Source: CAADGL01 sp964643885 (lineage in GTDB: Bacteria; Planctomycetota; Phycisphaerae; UBA1845; Fen-1342). From it: 23,127 bases of DNA. Position 1 is the stretch's first letter. Every line of letters starts with the position of its first letter. Under the pieces are notes generated by a model. That model ran no database searches. It had not been told where the DNA came from and saw only the letters and a program-made list of their open reading frames with translations. The stretch is from the NCBI GenBank assembly GCA_964643885.1, contig CAZXUI010000076.1:1-23127 (forward strand), read 5' to 3'. The translations under genes and the position numbers were made by a program. This document shows positions 1 through 6,501 of the stretch, one piece after another.

Positions 1-90
1 CAGAGGCCGGTCCCCCATTCTTGGTGCAGCAAGGTGCGAGATGGGAATCTCGCACCAGCGAAGCGTAGGAATCTCGCACCAGCAGAGCAG
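1..90. repeat. End of a composite dispersed repeat with a GGTGCGAGAT hairpin
   Basis: Bases 6-28 (CCGGTCCCCCATTCTTGG and following GCAG) match the right-hand end of the GAGACCGGTCCCCC arrays at 4240-4266 and 21529-21555, so the window opens inside a third copy of that composite repeat. It is followed by a perfect hairpin with arms GGTGCGAGAT (33-42) and ATCTCGCACC (47-56) and loop GGGA. A half-site of the same sequence follows at about 70-82. The same hairpin with 12-base arms lies at 4342-4369. No gene is seen here. Confidence 0.8.
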
Positions 91-118
91 CCGCACCTGT
101 ACACGTAAGGGTGTTCGC

Positions 119-2362
119 GTGAGACCGGCAAGCTATGGCGGCGGGTGGGCGTCGATCCTGTATTCGCTGAAGATGGCGATGCGGGCGGGCGGGCCGCTGC
201 GCTTCTGGCGGGCGCTGCGCAGCCGCAACGCGTGCAAGACCTGCGCGCTGGGGATGGGCGGCCAGCGGGGCGGAATGGTCAACGAGCGGGGAAGCTTCCC
301 CGAGGTCTGCAAGAAGAGCATGCAGGCGATGGCGGCGGACATGCGCGGGCGGATCCGCCCTGAGCTGTTCGAGCGCTACGGCTTCGCCGAATTGCGAAGC
401 CTCTCGCCGCGCGAGCTGGAGGCGCTGGGCCGCCTCGATCAGCCCCTGTACGCTGGCCCGGAGGATTCGCACTATCGCCAGATCGCGTGGGACCAGGCGC
501 TGGCGCTATGCGAGCAGCGGCTGCGGGCCGTGCGGCCGGATGAGAACTTCTTCTACTTCTCCGGGCGGAGCTCGAACGAAGCGGGCTTTCTGTGGCAGCT
601 TTTCGCGCGGCTGTACGGCACGAACAACGTCAACAATTGCAGCTACTACTGCCACCAGGCCAGCGGGGTCGGGCTCAAGAGCACGCTGGGCACGGGAACA
701 GCCACGGTCGTGCTGGAGGACCTCGAGCACTGCGACCTGTTCTTCCTGATCGGCGGCAACCCGGCCAGCAACCACCCGCGGCTGATGAGTGAGCTGGTGC
801 GGCTGCGGCGGCGCGGCGGGCACGTGATCGTCGTCAATCCGATGCGCGAGCCGGGGCTGGTGAACTTCCGCGTGCCGAGCGACCTGCGCTCGCTGCTGTT
901 CGGCTCGGAGATCGCGACCCTGTATCTGCGGCCGCATATCGGCGGGGACGTGGCGCTGCTGACGGGCATCGCCCGGGCATTGCTTGAGAGCGAGCGCGCG
1001 ATCGACCTGGCGTACATCGACAAGCATACGGAGGGGTTCGAGGCGTTCCGGGCGGCGGCGTTGCGGCCGAGCTGGGACGAGATCGAGCGGGCCAGCGGCG
1101 TGGCGCGGGCGGAGATCGAGGCCGCGGCGCGGATGTATGCGGCCTCGCGGGCGACGATCTTCGGCTGGACGATGGGCATCACGCATCACCGCCACGGGAC
1201 GGACAACGTGCGGGCGATCGTCAACCTGGCGCTGCTGCGCGGCATGGCCGGCCGGCCGCATGCGGGATTGCTGCCGATCCGCGGACACAGCAACGTGCAG
1301 GGGATCGGCAGTGTGGGCGTGACGCCGCAGCTCGCGCCGCGCGTGCTCGAGCGGCTGGAGCAGCACTTCGGCGTACAGCTTCCGAAGGCGGCGGGGCTCG
1401 ACACGCTTTCCTGCATCGAGGCGATGCGGGCCGGGCGGCTGCGGAACGCCTGGTGTCTGGGCGGGAACCTGTTCGGCGCGTCGCCCGATGCGGCCGCGAC
1501 GGCCGAGGCCTTCGCGCGGCTCGATTCGGTCGTCTACCTGAGCACCACGCTGAACACGGGTCATGCGTGGGGCCGGGCGCGGCAGACGTTGATTCTGCCG
1601 GTGCGGGCGCGGGACGAGGAGTCGCAGGCGACGACGCAGGAATCGATGTTCAACTACGTGCGGCTCAGCGACGGCGGGCCGGCGCGGCTGCCGGGGCCGC
1701 GGAGCGAAGTGGAGCTCGTGGCGGAGCTGGCTCGGCGCGTGCTGGGCGATGGCGGGCCGATCGATTGGGGTGCGATGCGGGACCATCGCAATATCCGTCG
1801 GGCGATCGCGGCGATCGTGCCGGGGTTCGAGGCGCTGGCGCGGATCGACGAGACGAAGCGCGAGTTTCAGATCGGCGGGCGGACGCTGCACGAGCCGCGT
1901 TTCGCCACGGCCAGCGGGCGGGCGCGCTTCTCGGCCCTGTCGCTGCCGGAGTTCGGGCAGCAGGAAGCCGAGCTGCGGCTGATGACGGTGCGAAGCGAGG
2001 GGCAGTTCAACACCGTCGTCTATGAAGACGAGGATGTCTATCGGCGTCAGGAGCGGCGGGATGTGATCCTGATGAACCCGGCCGACATCGCCCGGCTGGG
2101 GCTGCGTGAGAATCAGCGCGTCGCGGTGGTCAGCGCGAGCGGGCGGGCGGAGGGGATTCTCGTGCGGCCGTTCGAGATTCGGGCGGGGAATGCGGCGATG
2201 TACTACCCGGAGGCGAACGTGCTCGTGCCGGCGGAGGCGGACGGCGAGTCGCGCACGCCGGTGTTCAAGCACATTACGGTGCGGGTGGAGGCGGAAGGCG
2301 GGGGGCTGGTGCGTCTGGGGCGTCCGGCCGCGGGAACGGGGGCGGGGGCGGAGCGGAGATGA
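119..2362 (+). CDS. Molybdopterin oxidoreductase, FdhF/YdeP family
   Basis: Predicted cytoplasmic molybdenum/tungsten bis-MGD oxidoreductase of about 747 residues, close to the usual length of the YdeP-like branch of the formate dehydrogenase-H family. The substrate is not established for this branch, so formate is only one possibility. Near the N-terminus is Cys39-x2-Cys42 with Cys64, the reduced cysteine pattern of YdeP-type proteins. A formate-dehydrogenase-like NNCSYYCHQASG motif puts Cys178 where FdhF has selenocysteine. GGNPASNHPR follows, and the last ~110 residues form the dinucleotide-binding MopB C-terminal domain (DVILMNPADIARLGL). I chose GTG 119 because TAAGG at 106-110 gives an 8-base spacing. 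An ATG at 41 is in frame but would begin inside the repeat hairpin and add 26 repeat-encoded residues. The gene overlaps mobA by four bases, which fits the cofactor requirement. High confidence in the family, low in the substrate. Confidence 0.9.
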   Translation: MRPASYGGGWASILYSLKMAMRAGGPLRFWRALRSRNACKTCALGMGGQRGGMVNERGSFPEVCKKSMQAMAADMRGRIRPELFERYGFAELRSLSPRELEALGRLDQPLYAGPEDSHYRQIAWDQALALCEQRLRAVRPDENFFYFSGRSSNEAGFLWQLFARLYGTNNVNNCSYYCHQASGVGLKSTLGTGTATVVLEDLEHCDLFFLIGGNPASNHPRLMSELVRLRRRGGHVIVVNPMREPGLVNFRVPSDLRSLLFGSEIATLYLRPHIGGDVALLTGIARALLESERAIDLAYIDKHTEGFEAFRAAALRPSWDEIERASGVARAEIEAAARMYAASRATIFGWTMGITHHRHGTDNVRAIVNLALLRGMAGRPHAGLLPIRGHSNVQGIGSVGVTPQLAPRVLERLEQHFGVQLPKAAGLDTLSCIEAMRAGRLRNAWCLGGNLFGASPDAAATAEAFARLDSVVYLSTTLNTGHAWGRARQTLILPVRARDEESQATTQESMFNYVRLSDGGPARLPGPRSEVELVAELARRVLGDGGPIDWGAMRDHRNIRRAIAAIVPGFEALARIDETKREFQIGGRTLHEPRFATASGRARFSALSLPEFGQQEAELRLMTVRSEGQFNTVVYEDEDVYRRQERRDVILMNPADIARLGLRENQRVAVVSASGRAEGILVRPFEIRAGNAAMYYPEANVLVPAEADGESRTPVFKHITVRVEAEGGGLVRLGRPAAGTGAGAERR

Positions 2363-2937
2363 ACGGCGTGGTGCGGCTGCGCGGGGCGGTTTTGATCGGG
2401 GGTGAGAGCCGGCGGATGGGTTGTGCCAAGGCACTGCTGGAGTACGGCGGGCGGAGCTTTGCAGCGCGGGTGGCGGAGGCGCTGCGGGCGGTGGCGGAGT
2501 CGGTAGTGGTCGTGGGGCGCGGGCAGGTGCCGCGTGACTGCATCATCGACGGGTGTGTCGAAGATGCGGCGGAAGTGGACGGGCCGCTGGCGGGGGTGCT
2601 CGGGGCGCTGCGGGCGGACGGTGGTGCGGCGTGGGTGATTGCGGCATGCGATCAGCCGCTGATGGCCGCGGCGGGGATGAAGTGGCTGGTCGGGTGGCGC
2701 GGGGCGGGCGTTCGAGTGGTGATGCCGATGCGGGCGGACGGGCGCGTCGAGCCGCTGCCGGCGGTGTACGAAGCAGGTGCGCGGCAGGTGGTTGAGTCGC
2801 TCGTCGCAGGTGGGTGCCTGGCGCCGCGGGAGTTGGCCGGGCGGGCGGGGGTTGTGTCGCCGGTCATTCCGTCGGAGCTGGAGGCGTGCTGGCGGAACGT
2901 GAATACGCCGGAAGAGCTCGCGGAGTTGCGGTCTTAG
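2359..2937 (+). CDS. mobA: Molybdenum cofactor guanylyltransferase MobA
   Basis: Transfers GMP from GTP to molybdopterin to make the MGD cofactor; a cytoplasmic enzyme. The 192-residue length matches the family. The nucleotide-binding signature is at residues 10-27 (AVLIGGESRRMG followed by CAKALL), the classic GGxSxRMGxxK pattern with its Lys. DGPLAGVLGAL and ACDQPLM follow, matching the family's GPLAG and DxP metal-site region. The C-terminal part contains WRNVNTPEEL, like the NxNTPEDL motif of MobA. Its ATG overlaps the stop of the upstream oxidoreductase in an ATGA junction, indicating translational coupling, and a purine-rich GGAGCGGAG lies just before it. A molybdenum enzyme beside mobA is a common arrangement. 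Nucleotidyltransferases acting on CTP/molybdopterin (MocA) look similar, so MocA is the main alternative. Confidence 0.85.
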   Translation: MNGVVRLRGAVLIGGESRRMGCAKALLEYGGRSFAARVAEALRAVAESVVVVGRGQVPRDCIIDGCVEDAAEVDGPLAGVLGALRADGGAAWVIAACDQPLMAAAGMKWLVGWRGAGVRVVMPMRADGRVEPLPAVYEAGARQVVESLVAGGCLAPRELAGRAGVVSPVIPSELEACWRNVNTPEELAELRS

Positions 2938-3257
2938 TGGGTGACCTTCGCGAGTGATTCGCGAGGCAGGTGGCGGGTGGGAGCGCGCCCGGCCTTAAGA
3001 AAAGAAGATCGAATCCGGGGTTCGGGCAGAAAAGCGCGCGACGACCGTCGCTCCTGACAGGAAAAACGCGCGACGAGTGGCGTGTCGGGGGGATTCCCCG
3101 AGAACTCAAGGCTGGCTGTGGGCGTCTGGGCGCATCGCGGGAGTGCGGGGCAGGGTGTTCGGTGCGAATCGGGGTCGGAGGAGGGGGTCAAGGTGAAGGG
3201 GGTCAAGTGCGCGCATGATTTTGACCCCCCGGATTGTGGTTATCGGGGCTTGATTTT
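2938..3257. other. Intergenic region with a GGGGGTCAA palindrome
   Basis: No convincing gene. A small inverted repeat TCGCGA lies at 2948-2953 and 2959-2964 just after mobA, without a T-tract. Near the right end, GGGGGTCAA (3198-3206) pairs with TTGACCCCC (3221-3229) across a 14-base loop. Palindromes ending in GGGTC/GACCC are typical of REP elements moved by RAYT transposases, but no transposase is present here, so that link is inference. AAAA(A/G)CGCGCGACGA occurs twice in direct orientation (about 3031-3045 and 3061-3076). Confidence 0.5.
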
Positions 3258-3590
3258 CTAGAGGGACCGAGGTGAGGGATTGAGGGAGTAAGGGATTGAG
3301 GGATTAAGGGATGAAGGGATTAAGGGGCTGGCGGAGGTGGGTTTGGTCTGCTGGCCGGGCGTTGTCGTCGGCGGGCGGCGCGGGGGGCGCTCGGTGTCGG
3401 GGATGCGGCCGATCCAGGCGACGGCGCGGCTGATGCCGTCGATGTGGCCGGCCTGGCCGACGACGTGCAGGCGGCCGTTGTGCTCGGCGATGCCGTAAGC
3501 GACGGAGAAGTACCAGTCCGGACCGAGCATGGCGTGCAGGTCGATGAAGCTCTCGGGGTCGTCTCCGATCCACCTCGCCGATACGCTCGT
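3258..3590 (-). pseudogene. C-terminal remnant of a HAF-repeat type secreted protein
   Basis: Read on the minus strand from about 3590, this gives WIGDDPESFIDLHAMLG and then WYFSVAYGIAEHNGRLHVVG with an AGH...RAVAW ending. This is the typical closing segment of HAF-repeat extracellular proteins, in which FVDLH, AYGI and HAVLW-like blocks recur. Only one repeat unit survives, without a signal peptide or start. Upstream of residue W the frame becomes low-complexity and is opposite another gene remnant. The tail after the last block is proline-rich and runs into the AGGGATTG microsatellite before a stop at 3258. I read it as the 3' stub of a once larger gene. The family assignment rests on motif recognition only. 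Confidence 0.5.
3272..3330. repeat. AGGGATTG-type imperfect short tandem repeat
   Basis: The top strand repeats the words GGGATTGA, GGGAGTAA, GGGATTGA, GGGATTAA, GGGATGAA and GGGATTAA with a period of about 8 bases. It overlaps the 3' end of the minus-strand gene remnant that follows, where it encodes a low-complexity SLNPS-type tail. This looks like a microsatellite that expanded in non-functional DNA. Confidence 0.8.
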
Positions 3591-3939
3591 TGCAACCTCC
3601 TGCCGTACGACGCTCGACGGGGGCGTGACGTTTGGGGACTTGCAGACCCTCGTCGATATGTTCGGTGACCCAGGACTGGTCGTGGATCCGGCGACGGACC
3701 GGATCTGGCTCACTGCCAACCCGCAGCAGTTTACGACCAACCAGATCCTCGCCGTCTGGAAGGAGCCCAATGATCCGAACTTCGATGCGAACGAAGTCGA
3801 GCCGATCGCCTCTGATTTCAGAGACAAGCCGCTTCCTGCGATCGGGGCGATCGCCATCTTGGATGAGAATGCGGTGCGGGATTGGCCCTTCTGTGCTGTG
3901 ATCCGAGCCGAAGGCCCCACGGGCGACGTAAGAGGATGA
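3529..3939 (+). pseudogene. Remnant of an unrecognised, probably secreted protein, ending in a repeat
   Basis: An open frame runs from an ATG at 3529 to a stop at 3937-3939. The first ~19 codons are antisense to the HAF remnant and look meaningless. From about 3586 to 3836 the translation is protein-like (GDLQTLVDMFGDPGLV, then DPATDRIWLTANP and ILAVWKEPNDPNFD). From 3838 the codons come from the dispersed repeat: the block CGATCGGGGCGATCGCCAT reappears in inverted orientation at 21254-21272. The gene therefore seems to have been cut at about 3837 and given a new end by the repeat. No signal peptide or clear ribosome site is visible. It could still be translated as a short hypothetical protein, but a decayed fragment is more likely. 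I do not recognise the family. Confidence 0.45.
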
Positions 3940-4048
3940 ATTTTCCGGTGGCTTCAAACCACCGGCTACGGTCGTTAGTCCTGACGGGCAAGCGAGCGAC
4001 AGGTCGGAGACCTGTCACCCAGTGACCGGTCAGAGACCGGTCCCCCAA
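3838..4048 (+). repeat. Composite dispersed repeat, copy A
   Basis: Bases 3859-4048 align with 21307-21496 over the same 190-base length. Shared landmarks are TTGGATGA, the GGCCCCACGG block, the hairpin CCGGTGG-CTTCAAA-CCACCGG (about 3947-3967), ACAGGTC-GGA-GACCTGT and TGACCGGTCAGAGACCGGTC. The left part (3838-3857) is the reverse complement of the matching piece of copy B, so the two copies carry an internal module in opposite orientation. No protein is encoded by the repeat itself. Confidence 0.85.
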
Positions 4049-4262
4049 ATCTTGAGGAGACCGGTCCCCCAAATGTTGAGGAGACCGGTCCCCCAAATCT
4101 TGAGGAGACCGGTCCCCCAAATGTTGAGGAGACCGGTGCCCCAAATCTTGAGGAGACCGGTCCCCCAGATTCAATGACCGGTCGGAGACCGGTCCCCCAG
4201 ATTCAATGACCGGTCGGAGACCGGTCCCCCAATGTTGAGGAGACCGGCCCCTCATTCTCGGA
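4033..4262 (+). repeat. Nine-unit GAGACCGGTCCCCC tandem array
   Basis: Units begin at 4033, 4057, 4081, 4105, 4129, 4153, 4185, 4217 and 4240. The first six have a 24-base period. The next two periods are 32 bases because an extra GACCGGTC half is included, and the last is 23. The first five units alternate strictly between AAATCTTGAG and AAATGTTGAG, so the array probably grew as 48-base dimers. The core GACCGGTC is self-complementary. Fewer units of the same kind occur at 21481-21540. Confidence 0.9.
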
Positions 4263-4279
4263 GCAGCGGGCCGGCACGG

Positions 4280-4340
4280 GTGACCTGTCACCTGTCACCG
4301 GCCACCTGTCACGTGTCACCTGTCACGTGTCACCTGTCAC
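4280..4340 (+). repeat. CACCTGTCACGTGT short tandem repeat
   Basis: The heptamers CACCTGT and CACGTGT alternate, giving about four 14-base periods before the hairpin that follows. It lies between the GAGACCGG array and the end of the lipoprotein gene on the other strand. Nothing coding is seen. Confidence 0.75.
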
Positions 4341-4341
4341 T

Positions 4342-4369
4342 CTGGTGCGAGATGCGAATCTCGCACCAG
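4342..4369. repeat. CTGGTGCGAGAT hairpin at the 3' side of the clp cluster
   Basis: A perfect inverted repeat with 12-base arms CTGGTGCGAGAT (4342-4353) and ATCTCGCACCAG (4358-4369) and a 4-base GCGA loop. It lies 17 bases past the stop of the minus-strand lipoprotein gene (4387) and is followed by two more GCACCAGCG half-sites that reach almost to that stop. It could stabilise or end the clp-cluster transcript, but there is no T-tract. The same hairpin is at 33-56. Confidence 0.7.
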
Positions 4370-4386
4370 CGATCGCACCAGCGAGC

Positions 4387-5016
4387 TTACCGGCTGGCCG
4401 GCGGGGGGGCGTTCACCTTGACGACGGTCTGGGCGCTCATCACGCGCTTGGTGAGGAAGTCGCGAAAGACCGCGCGGATGGTGATGTCCGGGTTCTTCGG
4501 CGGGCCCTGCTGCCAGGGGCACTTGAGCGTGAAGTGGTAGGTCAGGAACTTGCCGTACCAGAGCTTGGCGGTCTGGTCGACGGGGAATTCGTAGCTTCCG
4601 ATGAGCTTCTGCTCGCCCGGCAGGGCCAGGTCATACAACTCGATGCGGATGTCGCCGGCGACTTTGACGGCGTCGCCGAAGCGGTCCACCGGCCGGATGT
4701 AGACGGTGATGCCGTCGTCGCCGGGCTTGCCGTCGTAGTCGTCGGGGCCGGAAAGCGAATCGATGACGATCTTCTCGGGATAGAAGATGTGGGCGAGCTG
4801 GTCATCGGTGAAGCCGCGGGCGGTCTGAATCTGGCGATGCAGCTCATTGATCGTCGCCTGCCGGGCGGCGAGCTCGTTCTCCTGGTCGCTGAGCGTCTCT
4901 TTCAGCAGGGCCAGCTCGCGCTGAAGGTCCGTCTGCGGCTTGGGCGGGCAGCCGGCCACGCCGGCCGCCGCGGCGGCGAGCAGGACGCTGGCGATTCGGG
5001 CTGCGCGGGCGTACAT
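4387..5016 (-). CDS. Coiled-coil lipoprotein, last gene of the tig-clpP cluster
   Basis: A 209-residue predicted lipoprotein with a charged start MYARAAR, a hydrophobic stretch and the lipobox VAGC at residues 20-23. A heptad-like region follows (LQRELALLKETLSDQENEL and on to about residue 63), predicted to form a coiled coil. The rest (about 70-209) looks like a beta-rich domain (GITVYIRPVDRFGDAVKVAG, then FTLKCPWQ). I do not recognise a named family. The start at 5016 is supported by AAAGGCGG just upstream; a longer frame from 5193 would overlap clpP and lacks a signal sequence at its start. The gap to clpP is 65 bases on the same strand, so co-transcription is likely, and it occupies the place where many bacteria have clpX. 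Its stop lies directly against a repeat cluster. Confidence 0.8.
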   Translation of the reverse strand: MYARAARIASVLLAAAAAGVAGCPPKPQTDLQRELALLKETLSDQENELAARQATINELHRQIQTARGFTDDQLAHIFYPEKIVIDSLSGPDDYDGKPGDDGITVYIRPVDRFGDAVKVAGDIRIELYDLALPGEQKLIGSYEFPVDQTAKLWYGKFLTYHFTLKCPWQQGPPKNPDITIRAVFRDFLTKRVMSAQTVVKVNAPPPASR

Positions 5017-5081
5017 GAGCCGCCTTTCGGGGCAGTCGAGCGGCCGGCACGCGGCCGGCGCTCGGTCGAGCGTGGCCGGGG

Positions 5082-5708
5082 CTATTCGGCCGGCCGGAGC
5101 GAGGGCGTCGTGCGCGGCATGGCCTCGAGCACCTTGTCGGCCAGGCCGTAGGCGACGCTCTCCTCGGCGTCCATCCACTTGTTTCGGTCGCAATCCCGGG
5201 TGATCTGCTCTACGTCCTTGCCGGTGTGCCGGCTGAGGACGTCGTAAAGCTGCTTCTGCGTGCGGACCATCTCGTCGATCTCGATCTTCAGATCGGTGGC
5301 GGGTCCGCGGGCGCCGCCGAGGGGCTGGTGGATCATGACGCGGGCGTGCGGCAGGACGAATCGCTTGCCCTTGGTGCCGGCGGCGAAGAGGACGGCGGCC
5401 ATGCTGGCGGCCATGCCGATCACGTAGGTCGCGACGGGGCAGGGGATGTACTGCATGGTGTCGTAGATGCCCATGCCGCTGTGGACGGAGCCGCCGGGGG
5501 AGTTGATATACAGGTGGACGTCGGACTTGGGGTCCTCGTTGGCCAGAAAGAGGAGCTGTGCGATGACGACGTTGGACAGCTCGGGTGAGACCTCGTCGCC
5601 GAGGAAGATGATGCGGTCCTTGAGCAGGCGCGAGTAGATGTCGTAGGCGCGTTCGGCCCGGCCCTCGCGCTCGACGACAATCGGGATCAGTTGGTTCACC
5701 TTGGACAT
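5082..5708 (-). CDS. clpP: ATP-dependent Clp protease proteolytic subunit ClpP (canonical copy)
   Basis: Serine peptidase subunit that forms the double heptamer and degrades proteins unfolded by ClpX or ClpA/C in the cytoplasm. The catalytic triad is visible: Ser102 in GMAASMAA, His127 in MIHQP and Asp172 in TRDCD. The N-terminal LIPIVVE, used for axial gating and ATPase contact, is present, as are INSPGG (oxyanion region, 69-73) and GTKGKRFVLPHARVMIHQP. Length 208 residues is normal. AGGTGA lies just upstream of the ATG. It follows a second clpP by 75 bases and probably shares its transcript. The C-terminal ~15 residues are extra and proline-rich. This copy has the normal features needed to dock an ATPase. 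Confidence 0.95.
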   Translation of the reverse strand: MSKVNQLIPIVVEREGRAERAYDIYSRLLKDRIIFLGDEVSPELSNVVIAQLLFLANEDPKSDVHLYINSPGGSVHSGMGIYDTMQYIPCPVATYVIGMAASMAAVLFAAGTKGKRFVLPHARVMIHQPLGGARGPATDLKIEIDEMVRTQKQLYDVLSRHTGKDVEQITRDCDRNKWMDAEESVAYGLADKVLEAMPRTTPSLRPAE

Positions 5709-5783
5709 CCTGTCACCTGAGGGTTTCGCGCGGGGCGGCCGGCGGAAGCGGTGACCGCAGGGCGCGGCCGCCGGGCGCGCGGG

Positions 5784-6419
5784 TCATTTCTTCTTGCGGT
5801 CGCGGTTTTCTTCCAGAATCTCGTCGATCAGGCCGTATTCGAGGGCCTCGCGGGCGTCCATGTAGCGGTCGCGCTCGGTGTCCTGCTCGATCTGGTCGGT
5901 GGACTTGCCCGTGTGGCAGGCGAGGATCTCGATCAGGGTCTTTTTGACCTTGAGGATCTCGTCGGCCTGAATGCGCATGTCCGCGGCCTGTCCGCCGAGC
6001 ATGCCCCAGGGCTGGTGGATCATGACCTTGGCGTGCGGCAGGGCGAAGCGCTTGCCCTTGGTGCCGGCGGCGAGAATGATCGCCGCGCCGCTGCTGGCGG
6101 AGCCGACGCAGTAGGTGGCGATGTCGCAGTTGAGGAAGCGCATTGTATCGTAGATGGCCAGAGTGTCGTCGATGTCGCCGCCGGGACAGTTGATGTACAT
6201 GTGGATGTCCTGGTCGCGCTTGACGCTCTGGAGATACAGCATGCTCTTGATGATGTGCGAGCAGACCGTATTGCTGTTGATCATGATGCGCGGATCGAGC
6301 GGCAGGTCGAGAAAGATGATGCGGTTGTCCAGCAGCATCTCGTTCAGGCCCATCTGACGCCAGGCCTGATACTGCCCTCCCTGTGCTCGCGGACGTTCGA
6401 TTTCCGGCCAGTGGGCCAT
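5784..6419 (-). CDS. clpP: ATP-dependent Clp protease proteolytic subunit ClpP (diverged paralogue)
   Basis: A second ClpP, 211 residues, with a full triad: Ser110 in GSASSGAA, His135 in MIHQP and Asp180 in EQDTERD. It differs from its neighbour at the N-terminus: instead of LIPxVVE it has a longer segment (QGGQYQAWRQMGLNEMLL), so axial-loop contacts are probably changed. The handle region 140-165 is typical (LGGQAADMRIQADEILK), and the C-terminus is basic (RDRKKK). A perfect AAGGAG five bases before ATG 6419 supports the start. Placement between tig and the canonical clpP suggests a mixed ClpP1P2 barrel, as shown in some other bacteria; this is inference. It is not an inactive ClpR, since all three catalytic residues are kept. 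Confidence 0.93.
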   Translation of the reverse strand: MAHWPEIERPRAQGGQYQAWRQMGLNEMLLDNRIIFLDLPLDPRIMINSNTVCSHIIKSMLYLQSVKRDQDIHMYINCPGGDIDDTLAIYDTMRFLNCDIATYCVGSASSGAAIILAAGTKGKRFALPHAKVMIHQPWGMLGGQAADMRIQADEILKVKKTLIEILACHTGKSTDQIEQDTERDRYMDAREALEYGLIDEILEENRDRKKK

Positions 6420-6501
6420 TGCCTCTCCTTGGGCTGCGCAGCAGCGCGAAGCCTCCTGCTATTCCTGCGGCGCCGCCGGGCGGCGGGCGCTGCTTGCTCG
6501 T

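Noticed and set aside
41..118. Upstream ATG start for the molybdopterin oxidoreductase
   Set aside because: The ATG is inside the GGTGCGAGAT hairpin and the added residues are repeat-encoded (GISHQRS repeated). GTG 119 has a proper ribosome site.
636..655. Selenocysteine codon in the formate-dehydrogenase-like enzyme
   Set aside because: The position corresponding to selenocysteine is an ordinary TGC codon (650-652), and there is no in-frame TGA in the gene.
506..2434. Long open frame antisense to the molybdopterin oxidoreductase
   Set aside because: Very rich in Arg, Pro and His with no domain, and opposite an intact conserved gene. A GC-rich shadow.
4033..4262. Possible CRISPR array from regularly spaced repeats
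   Set aside because: Units are head-to-tail with almost no unique spacer, and differences between units are single bases or an added half-site. It is a tandem repeat; no cas genes are nearby.
5784..6419. Inactive ClpR-type subunit
   Set aside because: Ser110, His135 and Asp180 are all present, so it should be an active ClpP despite its changed N-terminus.
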